Shown here: in pieces, positions 11,301 through 22,008 of the stretch
Layout: each line of letters opens with the position of its first letter
How positions within the stretch are numbered: the stretch's first letter is position 1
NCBI RefSeq assembly: GCF_000801105.2
Contig: NC_079516.1
Location: forward strand, 53,303,265-53,367,264
From: Raphanus sativus
Lineage: Eukaryota > Streptophyta > Magnoliopsida > Brassicales > Brassicaceae
Direction of reading: 5' to 3'
DNA length: 64,000 bases
Notes under the pieces: generated by a model
Database searches by the model: none
What the model was told of the DNA's origin: nothing
Seen by the model: only the letters and a program-made list of their open reading frames with translations
Program-made: the position numbers and the translations under genes

Positions 11301-14300
11301 TAGGTTAACAAAGGGTCCTTATGATCCTAAAGAAGAGAGGAGGAACATAATAAGTTTTCAAATCTTTGAGTTAAGATCTTTAAGAGACAGTATATGACTG
11401 AGGAACATATAGGTCAGACCAAGAAAGACAAAAAAAAACAGAAAGGACACAAAACAATGGCTTTCACAGTCAAAAGTTTCGTTTCTTATTCAATATCTAT
11501 CTTTCTTTTTCAAAATCCTTTTGATTTTTTTCAAGAACATCTGAGAAGATGATAAAACGTGAAGCAAGATTCATCAATTACAGCAAGGCTTTACAGATAA
11601 AGTTGACAATATGAAAAAAAAAGTTGAGAACATGAATATGAATACATGTATATATAAACAGTAGAGTATATATATATATATATGTTATATGTACCTGGAA
11701 CAGGATCAAGAAGAAGCTGAAAAGTGAAAAGAGGTTTAGCAACTATCTTGGCGTAGTCTGCAATATAAGCTGTTGAAGAATGAGCAGATATCTCTATGCT
11801 TATATATATATAATTGTAAATGAAGTTTGTCAAAGACTCTTGTAAGTTTATTCATTTATAACTTATAAGCTCTCGTCATTTCTTGACGAACAAGCCGTGA
11901 CTATCTCAAGAGAGAGAAAATAGATGTGAACATATAATAATCAAAGTTCGTGAAAATTGATGTGACATAAACAATCCATTCTTGTCTGGTAATGCTGACC
12001 GGATTATTACTTACCAAAAACATTTAAAATGAAGGGGGAAAAACTGGATTGATCAACTCGCTAGTAGTTGTTTTGTTCCACTACAGCCAATTAGTTTTAT
12101 GATTACTCTATAAAACTGATCTCTAATAGCCAATTAGCTATGTTTTAGCAGCCTGTATGTGTCCTCCTAATTCATTTTAAAATTCGTATATGGTACATAT
12201 GTGTTTGTCTGTACATATATGGACGATTCCTAGCAGCGACGAAAGTGACAATCATAAGTTTCACTAAAACACACATCCACTTGCTTGTTTAATGAATATT
12301 TTATCAAAAACAGAAGAAAAGAAATAAAAGTGAAATGAATATTTTTCATTTGATTTTTAAAAAATACATTAGGTATTTTTGATACACGTATACACTAAGA
12401 TTAGTGAGTATAGGTTTTGTAATTTAAATATTAATAATATATTTTTGAAATATTTTTAAAAAGCATCTCAATAAGAGAGATGCTCTAAGAACATTTTTGT
12501 TTTAATCTCCTACCAGCTATACAAATAATTTATTAATAATAACAATAGTAGTATGATTAGAAAGGTACCGTATGCCACAAAAGAGATCAAAGCCAAGAAA
12601 CACAGGATGATTAGAATTTTTCTGCATCGGCCTAGTTGACTCTCTCGTCCGCATTTGTGAGTTGTAACACGTGCAAAAATCCCATTTCTTAAAATTAACA
12701 AAGAACGTTTTTGTAATCACAACTTTGATTTGGCAACGGATGTAAAGTATGCGAACATAATTATTAGGGGTGCATTAATAATATATGGTAGCATAGTGTT
12801 ACAAAAGATATCAAATCCCCAAAATCAAGATGACATAGATTATTTATGCAGTTAAGCAAAAAAAAAAGGGGTATAAAATCGTTGCATTGACATGTTAGCT
12901 GGGGGAACCACGTGAAGCTGGTTTGCTCTCTGAGCAAGAAAAAAGTCAAAATGATCATAGAGAAAAGAAAGGGAGCCAAGGAAGGTTGAATTGTCTCCCA
13001 TTACTACTTTTGTGCATATTTCATAAATACAGAAAAGGAAGAAGAATAGGACCTTTCTAAGTCAAAAGTACAGAAAAAATAAGAGAGACCGTTCTTCGTT
13101 GTTAATTTCATGGAGCCAGGGAGAGTTGAATTGTCTGCCATTACTTCTCTTGCGCAACTCTTTTTAGAATCAATGAATCTTAACTGTTAAACTTTTCTAT
13201 ATAACTAATCAACGAGCCCGACGTCATTCCTGACATAAAGGTTCTTACTATATTTCTCTCTTTCCCACGTATGTATTATATATACTACTTTTCTATTTCT
13301 TATAAAAGAAGAAAATTACAGTACTAGTTACTACTACTTGCTATTATTCCAAACACTTGATGCTAATGCTACAATCAAATACATGCCATTTATTCTAAAT
13401 CATGCGAGCATCGGGCTAATAGGACATATAAGTGAATTTCAGTTTGAGAATGGACGATTGACAGATTATTATTCTTTTTCTTTTAAAGACATAAAAATAA
13501 GCATATTATTTTGTTTAAAATTACACCATTTGAACATAATTATTTTAAATATTCTCTTAATCTTTCATCAAAATATATTTTTAAGTGAAAATTTATTATT
13601 TATATATGAAACAAAAAGAGATTACTATAGACTTATAGTAGTTATAAAAGTAATGATATTCACTGATTCGTTTGGTTATCTTTGTCGTAGTTCAACTAGA
13701 AATTGACATGTATTTTCTTGTAAGCCACATCCTACAACACAAAAAAAAGTGCAAAAAGGCATTCGATTCCCACTAACTTTTTGGAGAAATATGCATGACA
13801 TGTGTTAAATTGACCTAAATCCTTGACCATGGCTAACCAGTTTCAAACTACATCAGTTCACACTAATCACAGTTAAATCTTGACCCGGTTGAAGAACCCC
13901 CAATCCATGGATCCTGAATTTGGAAACTTTTGTAGGCTCCAGCCCACTTGTGAACCCATTAATTAGCTCATGGGCTAATTGAATCCAACTTTGATTTTTT
14001 GTCAACTATCCAACTTTGATTTTTTTGTCACTTATGATTATTATAGCAAGCACCATGCATGTGGCTAAGTATAGTTATATATCTCTTAACATTTTCTGAC
14101 CATTGATTATAATAAATCGAACGAGCATAGAGATCTTGATGGATTTGAATCAGGATTAGAGGGTCTTGACTCTTGAGAAAGTCCTTTAACATAATGCGTT
14201 TTAGAATGTATATAGGAAATTGAATGATTCAGAAACATTTTATATTAGCATTGCCTTTGATCTGGGATCAGGAAGAGAAAGTCATGATTTGTTCCTCATT

Positions 14301-14486
14301 TATAGCCACTAAGATAACAAAGAAGACTAACAACTTATCTGACTTTTGAAAACCATTTATTACACACACTGAATAGTTCACCAACAACTACCACTACAGT
14401 CCACCTCCCCAAAAAAATGCTCTTTACAGATTAAAACAAAGGGAAAACTAAAACGAAGTAACAGAGGAAACAAACAAAACACAATA
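11301..14486. other. ABCB4 promoter/5' UTR and long intergenic region
   Basis: 11301-11870 probably holds the ABCB4 leader and 5' UTR intron (an acceptor-like ttag lies just upstream of the start; a leader exon near 11700-11860 is likely). From about 11900 to 14486 I see no coding frame with family features. A short hairpin around 12464-12490 (gcatctcaataagagagatgc) looks like a MITE relic. One direct repeat is listed separately. Confidence 0.45.
12970..13156 (+). repeat. Pair of about 45-bp direct repeats
   Basis: The block ggagccaaggaaggttgaat... starting about 12972 recurs as ggagccagggagagttgaat... starting about 13111, both continuing into gtct.ccattact.ct. The copies are about 140 bp apart and about 85 percent alike. 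The function is unknown; it is probably a local duplication in the upstream region. Confidence 0.6.
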
Positions 14487-16254
14487 ATGAAGCACTTGCC
14501 TCTGATCCTCCCCGTGATAAGCTTGCTTCTCCTTGTTCATGGAGACGATGACGTGGCTTCTTCCTCAGCCGTTGGAGATCCAGGGATGAAGAGAGACGGA
14601 CTCAGAGTGGCGTTTGAAGCTTGGAACTTCTGCAATGAGGTTGGTCTCGAAGCTCCTCACATGGGTAGTCCTCGAGCCGCTGATTGCTTCGATGTCTCTA
14701 CAAGTAAGCTTTCTTTTTTTTTTCCACTTCCTCCTCTGTTTTCTCATGTCTCCTCCTCTGTTTTTTTTAAAAAAAATTAAACTTTCGAGCAGGCGGTTAT
14801 TCCTTGGAGCACAAGGTATCAGACTCAGATAACAACCTAGGTATCGGTAAAAGCAAACCAGGAATCATATCAGAAGCAGCATTGCACAACCCTGACCTTT
14901 ACATCGTCGAAAAAGAGCTCTACCTAGGCTCTCTCTGTCAAGTCCCAGACAAACCAAACCCATGGAGTTTCTGGATGGTCATGCTCAAAAACGGAAACTA
15001 CGACACAAAGTCCGGTCTCTGCCCTCAAAACGGGAGAAAGATCCCACCTTTCGATCAACCAGGAAAGTTCCCCTGTTTCGGAACCGGCTGCATGAACCAA
15101 CCGGTGCTGAACCACGGGAAGACTCAGCTTCTGAGTGATGGTCATACCATGAAGGGATGGTTCAATGGAACGTACGATCTTGCCGCTGATGGGGTGAGTT
15201 ACTACGAGGTTGTGTGGGAGAAGAGAGTTGGTGTTGGTGTTGGTGGTTGGGTGTTTAAACATAAGCTTAAGACATCATCGAAGTATCCATGGCTTATGCT
15301 TTACCTTAGAGCTGATGCAACTAAAGGCTTCTCTGGTGGTTACCATTATGACACTAGAGGAATGCTCAAAACAGTAACAATCACTAAACTTTTTTCTTGT
15401 CTTTAAGATCTTTTGTTTCTATTATGACAAATGTATTTAACATTATTTCAAAAAAAAAAAAAATTATGATGAAATGTTTAAAAAAGGTTTACTATTATGA
15501 TGTTGTGTTGTGTTCCGTTTTTTTAGCTTCCGGAGTCTCCAAACTTCAAGGTGAGACTAACAGTAGACATCAAGCAAGGAGGAGGATCCAAGAGTCAGTT
15601 CTACCTTCTCGACATCGGAAGCTGCTGGAAAAACAACGGCCAGCCTTGCGACGGTGACGTGACCACGGACGTCACTCGTTACTCGGAGATGATCATAAAC
15701 CCTGAAACAGAGCTTTGGTGCAACCCCGAGACTCTGCACAACTGTCCACCGTACCACACGTTTCGAAACGGCACCAGAGTCCACCGTACGGACAGTAAGT
15801 GGTTCCCTTACGAGGCTTACCATGTTTACTGTGCGCCGGGAAACGCCGAGCATCTCGAGCTCCCGGTGGGGACTTGCGATGCTTTTAGCAACCCACAGGG
15901 GCAAGAGATTCTTCAGCTTTTGCCTCACCCGGTTTGGGGTGAATATGGATATCCGACAAGGAGGGGAGATGGTTGGGTGGGTGACCCGAGAACATGGGAG
16001 CTTGATGTTGGTGCTTTGTCTAGTAGGCTTTACTTCTACCAGGTAATTCAAACTGATTGACTAAACCGGTTTGTTCTCCTATTTTTTTCCGGTTTGGGTT
16101 TTGATTTTGGTGCGGTTTGGTAACATTGTAGGATCCCGGTACGACTCCGGCTAGGAGGATATGGACGTCGGTGGATGTTGGTACAGAGATTTATAAAGAT
16201 GAAGGAGCAGTTGCAGAATGGCATCTTTCTGATTTCAATGTTCTTATTACTTGA
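14487..16254 (+). CDS. Secreted At2g47010-like protein (DUF7705-type family, unknown function)
   Basis: Four exons, 14487-14703, 14793-15373, 15527-16042 and 16132-16254, total 1437 nt (478 aa). A hydrophobic N-terminal signal peptide (LPLILPVISLLLLVHG) points to the secretory pathway. The body is rich in Cys, Trp and Gly-Trp pairs, for example WSFWMVMLKNGNYDTKSG, KFPCFGTGCMNQP and WCNPETLHNCPPYHTFRNG, with an apparent N-glycosylation site in each half. The end is AEWHLSDFNVLIT. From memory it corresponds to A. thaliana At2g47010, which sits between ABCB4 and MIR408 and belongs to a small plant-specific family with At1g70160 and At4g27020. Older annotations call these kinase-like, but I see no kinase motif. 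The molecular function is unknown. The start is the first ATG, giving the signal peptide. Confidence 0.88.
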
Positions 16255-17839
16255 TTTTAACTCCCCTTACTATTATGTTCTTGAAATTTTTGTTTTAGTG
16301 TTCCCTATACTATAATTTAGTTTAACATTATACTACATTATTCTCTCCATTTTTTTATCAAAGCTTTGATCAAGTTACATTTTTTCAAGATCTAAGTCAA
16401 TTTCTTATGTACTATTTTAAAAGTATGGATTTACATATTAATTCTTATAATATCACAGGAGGCATAACAAACTCACATGTACAATGAGACTCCTTTTTAG
16501 TATAAACAACTTCAAAAAATAATTATTTCGATAGATTCTTAGTCAATGGGTATTGTATTTTATTATTATTTATTCAATAAACTAATACTAACAGATAAGT
16601 TTGGAGTAATTTTTGAATTCTTTGCGACTATAAAGGAAAAGAAAGATCCTAATAGATATATAAGATATCAATTACAATTTGATTCAATGCTTACTGAACT
16701 ATAACCAATGATTTACTCGTTAAATTTGGTTTAGTGATGGATTTGATTATATAAAGGATCTTGGATTATATAAAGTTGTTTGTAGTGGTTCACCTAAACA
16801 CATAAAAATTATCTCAATACTGAAACGAGGAGGCATATGAAAATATGCAATCTACTTTTATCTTTATTTGAAAATTAGATTGATATCATTGTTCTCCATT
16901 TTTCAGATGATGGTTTTGACAAATTTGGTTCATCTTCATTTTCAGATATATCCAAAAGGTACTTAAAACTTTATTGAATGTGAAAGAGTCAATAATCACA
17001 GCAAAAGAGAAACTAAACTCTCATTGTATCAGTTGTTGACTATATAATATTAGTGCAGCTTTTTTCTTATATTTTTTGGGATTATGAAGTTTTAGAACTG
17101 AGTGATCCCTTATATGTTTGCATGCTAGAGGAAAGATGTTGCAGCCATCATCTTGCTTCTCTCTCTCTCTCAGCGCAAAAGTGATATATATACTCTTTTC
17201 TTCTCTTCTTCTCTCTTGCTTCTTCATCATTCTCACGAGAGCAGAGCAAGATGATGCGAGTTTTGAGGTCTGGTTGGTGGTCGTCTTTGAGGCGGTGGGA
17301 AACGAATCTGCAGGTTAATTTTCCTTTTTGGCTCTCTCTCTCTCTCTCTCTCTGTGGTAGATCTGCAATTTCTCCTTTTATTTTACTTACCCCCATGATT
17401 GTTTGGCAATGAACATGAATTAAGCAATAGTGTGGTCATAAATTTATCCCTTTATCCCTTTATCACTATGTGGTTATTTCTCTAACTTGGCCGTCTTATC
17501 TTTTTGTGCCGATGCCTTGTCATAATATTTGCTTCGACAGCTCTAACTGCTCCAAATGCAGCTTCATCGTCTTCTGCTAGTTAGCGTCACCATAGTCAGG
17601 CTGGTGCGCTCTGATCCTCATGATGTAGTCGCAGGAATCGGTGAAGTCATGCATGTCCATAGTTGGAAATTCCAGCTTTTCTGGCGGGTGAAAGAACCCC
17701 CTCAGGGTACCATATTATAGCAAAACAAAAATAACCAATACTAAATCCAGCCTACCATATTAAATAACAATATTGCCGACAGAAAAAAAACAATATTGAA
17801 ATTCTACCTTTTTCTTGAACAATTGAAATTCTGCCATAT
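16255..17839. other. Intergenic region with CT microsatellites
   Basis: AT-rich. Pyrimidine tracts occur near 17157-17172 and 17331-17352 (CT repeats). Short frames here are low-complexity (runs from the CT tracts) and lack gene features. Confidence 0.5.
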
Positions 17840-17851
17840 ACAGTACTAATT

Positions 17852-18653
17852 CAAACAATAGTCGAGCGAGCCTCGACCAAATTGATAAAGAATATCTCTC
17901 TAAAACCTTCGCTTTCTCTCTATAAAGTTACAAACTCAAATCGTCGTTCTCCGACTCCGGCGGCTTGTCGGAGTCGGGTTTAATCCTTTTGTGAATCATG
18001 TGTTACAATCGGTTGTTGTCGGTGCATGCCCTTTCTAGTCGTTTTAGATGAGATCAATTTTGTTGAAACTCCAGTCTCGGTTGGATGATTCTGCATGTTC
18101 GATTCGAGTTCTCTTTGTATCGTCTTTGTATCGATCTTCTGCCTTTCAGTTGAATACAAAGTCGATTGGATTGGCTCCTTGTCATTTACCTTCAGATCTG
18201 ATCGAGATCTACTCTATCGTCAAGCTTCTTTGTGGCGTTGCATGTCGTGTTATCCGACTCCGTCTCTTCCGGTCAAGCCTCGGAACAGTCCGTTTGTTCT
18301 GTCTTGCCGGTGACTGAAGCTGTGTTCTTTGAATTGCTGGGCTATTCACTATAGGAGGTCCTTCACGGTGGTGGTGACTCCATCGTTTATCTTTCACAAA
18401 GGTTCTTCTTTGAATTGACATGCATATTGTTCTAAGATGACTGGGTTTCTTTTGATTTTCATCTATTTGACTTAGGTTTGGGTTTTGTAGTCTTTTAGTT
18501 TGATTGTTTTTCAAGTTGATTCCCTTGTTTGGGCTTATGATTCTGGGGACAGTTGTGTTTGTCCGCCAACCTTGTTTCCGGGATTTCTTAAATCGCCGGC
18601 CTATGTAATCTGTTCAAGTTAATATAATCAAATCTTCAGTGTGAAAAAAAAAA
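17852..18653 (+). mobile_element. Non-coding retroposon with poly(A) tail (LINE-mobilised, perhaps Sadhu-type)
   Basis: About 0.8 kb ending in an 11-A tail (18644-18654) after cttcagtgtg. It is flanked by a target duplication: acagtactaattcaaac at 17840-17856 and acagtactaattaaaac at 18654-18670 (16 of 17 match). A 3' poly(A) and a long variable-length duplication are the signature of target-primed reverse transcription. It has no long open frame. The 5' part is GC-richer (ccgactccggcggcttgtcgg), unlike its surroundings. Size, lack of coding capacity and poly(A) resemble the Sadhu retroposons of A. thaliana, but the family name is a guess; a retroposed non-coding transcript is the alternative. 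Confidence 0.75.
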
Positions 18654-18746
18654 ACAGTACTAATTAAAACGTAACTATTCATTTTGTTTATAACATATTT
18701 ATTGTAATAAATTATGATGTCGAGAGGGATTCTTGTAGTAGTAGTA

Positions 18747-19027
18747 GTACCAGAAAAGGAGCAATGTACTGATTTTTAAAAAGTGTACTTGCGGCGATGT
18801 GATTGGGTCCTACCACATGGCAGCTTAATAATTCTCGACCTTCCGATTAACCAATGTCGAAACACACAAAGGTCGTATAAATAAAGTACAACCACCTTGA
18901 AGAGGTTTTTCAATACAAAACATACAAATTTAATAAATTGTGTGTACTCTTTTAGCCTAAGCTAGATGGAGTACAAGAGTTCCATAACGAGGAGTACAAA
19001 TATCTCTCTTGAAGTCTCGTGTAGTAC
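18747..19027 (+). promoter_or_regulatory. Cluster of GTAC copper-response cores upstream of MIR408
   Basis: GTAC occurs at 18747, 18766, 18785, 18886, 18944, 18971, 18994 and 19024, eight times in 281 bp, where about one is expected by chance. GTAC is the core bound by the SBP-domain copper sensor SPL7, which is known to activate MIR408 when copper is scarce. Two TATA-like boxes are present: tataaata at 18876-18883 and tatttaaa near 19052. The second lies downstream of all GTAC sites and about 135 bp before the hairpin, so it is the better candidate. Confidence 0.8.
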
Positions 19028-19184
19028 ATCAGAAAACACACACGGTTAGAATATCTATTTAAACCTTATGTCATTTAGAATAACAACACCACCAAATAAA
19101 CTCATGGAACTTGCCAAGTTCAAAGGTAAGAAAGCAAGCTTTTCTTTAATATGTCTTGCAATGAAAATAACGAAGACAAAAGTG

Positions 19185-19305
19185 GTAACGAGAGAGAGAC
19201 AGGGAACAAGCAGAGCATGGATTGAGTTTTACCAAAACATCAAATGACTATGTTTGGTCTCTTCCCATGCACTGCCTCTTCCCTGGCTCCCTCTTTCTCT
19301 CCCTC
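19185..19305 (+). ncRNA. MIR408: MIR408 primary microRNA hairpin
   Basis: The 3' arm at 19267-19287 is identical to mature miR408 (begins atgcactgcctcttccctg). The 5' arm at 19199-19219 is identical to the known miR408 star strand (begins acagggaacaagcagagca). The arms pair across a loop of about 47 nt, and the stem continues outward as gagagagagac against gctccctctttctctcc. miR408 represses copper proteins (plantacyanin and laccases) so that copper can be saved for plastocyanin. In A. thaliana it is At2g47015, between At2g47010 and RF1, exactly the position here. Transcription is on the plus strand, toward the convergent RF1 gene. Confidence 0.97.
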
Positions 19306-19404
19306 TCTTTTTTTTCTAGCTTTGAATGAATTTATATTTTATTTTACTATGGCTAACACCCTTTTGACAAGCTAAGTGTTCTTGATTTAGGTCTAACTCT
19401 GTAT

Positions 19405-21539
19405 TCATGAAGTGGAGCTGAAAGAAGCAATGGCGTCCATCTCTTGGCGTAAGAGAAGTGCGTCGATGAAGGTGTCCAGATTCTCTCCTTCCATCATATC
19501 TTCAATAGCGTGGTGAGTGATTCCCACACGATGATCCGTGACTCTCCCTTGTGGAAAATTGTATGTACGGATGCGTCCGGATCGGTCTCCACTGCCAATC
19601 TGTTAACGGGATTACACATCGATCAGCTAATACAGAAAATGATGTAAAAATGACTGAATACATTAGAAGAAAAATGAGTGTTAATCACATACGTACCTGT
19701 TCTGACCGTAGCTTTGAACGGCTGCTCTGTAATCTCAACCTTTCAATCTCATAGAGCTTTGCGCAGAGTACTTTAAGTGCTTTGGCTTTGTTCTGTTATA
19801 AATAAAAAAAGAGTGGACATTTATTTATTAAGTAGGTCGTAGAAGTTTGAGGAGGGACCTAGAAGTTTAACTATACCATATGCTGTGATCTTTCGTCTTG
19901 GATGGAGACCATAATTCCAGTTGGATGATGGATTATTCGAACTGCACTGTTTGTTGTGTTGGCATGTTGACCCCCGCAGCCACCAGACCTGTAAGTATCA
20001 ATCCTCAAATCTTCATTCCTTAGCTGAACATCTACCTGTACGCCGCCAACAATATGATAACATTATTAAAGAGTTAGTAATACTAATCGATAAAAAAAAA
20101 AGTGATGTTTGTAAGATTGGTGACCTCATCAGCCTGGGGAAGGATGGCAACAGATACAGCGCTGGTGTGAATACGACCAGATTTCTCTGTGATAGGAATA
20201 CGCTGTGTAAAGATGTTTAGAAGAGTTAATAACACTAACATTCTATGAACATCTATGCCATGGAGAGTAAACAAAAATATCAGAATGAAACATACCTGAA
20301 CCCTGTGAATTCCACTCTCGAACTTAAGCTTTCCGTATACACTGGCTCCACAAATAGCAGCACTTGCTTCCTGTCAATGACATGTAGAATCTTAGCTGCT
20401 GCACTAAAACAGAGCAATAGGAGGAATACTAATAAAAACAATACATACTTTATACCCTTTCATATCAGACTCGGTGATGTCTACAATATCAAACTTCCAT
20501 CCTTTCTTCTGTGAATATCTTTCGTACCTATCATCATTCCAAACTACAGTTGAAGTATGAAGAAAGATAGTAGCTTCTGCCATGCACTTGCAGTCATTAG
20601 GGAAGAACTTACATTCTGAAAATGTCCATGGCGAACAAAGAAGCCTCTTCTCCACCAGTACCTAAACCAAGATATTCAATTGTCAACTACATACATACAG
20701 CTTTTCCACATTCATGTGTAATGTTTAGTTCGTAAGCCCTACCTGCTCTCACCTCCAAAATGCAATCCCTCTCATCAGCTTCATCTTTAGGAAGCAGAGA
20801 CTTAAGCAGCAAAGTTTGAAGCCTTTTCTCTTCCTCCACCGCCTCGTCTAATTCGCTAACAGCCATATCAAGCATGTCTTTGTCATCCGAGCTCTCTGAG
20901 ACAAGAGTCTTCAGCCCATCAATCTCCTGCCAAAGGAAAAAAATTACACCTTATTATGAATAATGAAGCTTGGTGGAGGGAGAGACTGTAACAAAGAAGG
21001 AAAGTCGAATTAGACCTTTTGTATGGCCCTCAAAGCAGTGATAAGCTCCATAGAGTCTCTCAGCTTCCGAAGTTCCTTGTTAGCTCTTGAAAACTCTTCT
21101 TGTGAGTACTCAGGCTGTCTTCAATCAACATATAATTAAAAAAAAGTTTTGGACTTTTCAATCTAACAAAGCTCAATTGATTGGTTACCTGGTTAATAAG
21201 CCTCTGCAGAATAGCGTTACGGTGTTCTATCGCCGATAGTCTCTGATCCATTATCTTAATAAGATCTGGTGACAACTGTGGTTCCATTTCTGTCATCATA
21301 CAACCATTACCAAACTCAAATTCAGACAGAACCACAGTGAAATGTTCACTATCAATCGAGATTTGTCTCCTAAGTCGAGCATTAATAATAAAATTAGAAA
21401 ACCAAAGCATACCGGTTGAGAACAGACGAACAATCTTCGACGAGGGAGAAGATGGAATGGTGCGATCAATTGGATGCGTAGCTCTCGAGCAAGATCGAAT
21501 CAGATTGCTCATAATCATTGGCCGAAACATCCTCCTCAT
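19405..21539 (-). CDS. Mitochondrial peptide chain release factor 1
   Basis: Class-I release factor that reads UAA and UAG stop codons and triggers peptide release on mitochondrial ribosomes. Eleven exons: 21413-21539, 21189-21289, 21016-21114, 20743-20926, 20613-20661, 20449-20527, 20296-20370, 20125-20202, 19877-20035, 19697-19792 and 19405-19599, total 1242 nt (413 aa), the same length I recall for A. thaliana At2g47020. The N-terminal 45 residues are rich in Arg and Ser with few acidic residues, typical of a mitochondrial targeting peptide. The catalytic GGQ lies in [17 protein letters not shown]. Family blocks [19 protein letters not shown] and [18 protein letters not shown] are present. 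The start at 21539 gives the transit peptide; a nearby in-frame Met follows. A Cys precedes GGQ where Ser or Ala is usual. Confidence 0.95.
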
Positions 21540-21659
21540 TCTTCGGATTTATCTGAATCGTTCCGGTTACTATTCAGACCGAATGGTTGGAGATTTAAGA
21601 ACTTTCGCCGGAGCTCTCGTCACGGCGTTTTTCTTTTAGTTGCCGTGAAATGAGAGAAC

Positions 21660-22008
21660 AACGAGAGGGTTTAAAAATATCTATTGGGCTTTCGGTCTAA
21701 TTAGCCCATAACTGATAAATTTATAACAGCAATGAAAAATTAAATAAATTATGAAAACTAATATGTATATTTTTAGTTAACTATTATACATAGGTACAAC
21801 AACACAGTAGATAAAATTTCATATTTTGAAAATATACAAATAAAAAAATAAACAAACATCAATTTTCAATTTTTTTAAGTACGTGAGACAAACAAAAAGC
21901 GAATCTTACAACTTTCTATCGAAAATGTAGTTTTCACTTTTTACATGGACGACACACGTACACGTACTAGTCTTTTTTTTTCTTTTATTCAAATGATTTT
22001 TATACGCT
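21660..22008. other. Spacer between RF1 promoter and VGD1 3' end
   Basis: Short AT-rich spacer. Both neighbours are on the minus strand, so it holds the RF1 promoter and the VGD1 terminator region. No further features were seen. Confidence 0.5.

Noticed and set aside
13111..13160. A second miR408-related or target site (ggagccaggga)
   Set aside because: Only about 11 bases agree with the complement of miR408; no hairpin is formed, and the block is one copy of a local direct repeat.
15557..16051. 164-codon minus-strand frame opposite the At2g47010-like gene
   Set aside because: Antisense shadow of a conserved exon; no independent features.
17148..17396. Arg/Glu-rich small proteins
   Set aside because: Translation of CT/GA microsatellites.
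18048..18317. Open frames of 72-101 codons in the retroposon
   Set aside because: Several overlapping frames on both strands, no family motifs, and the sequence lies within a poly(A)-tailed repeat.
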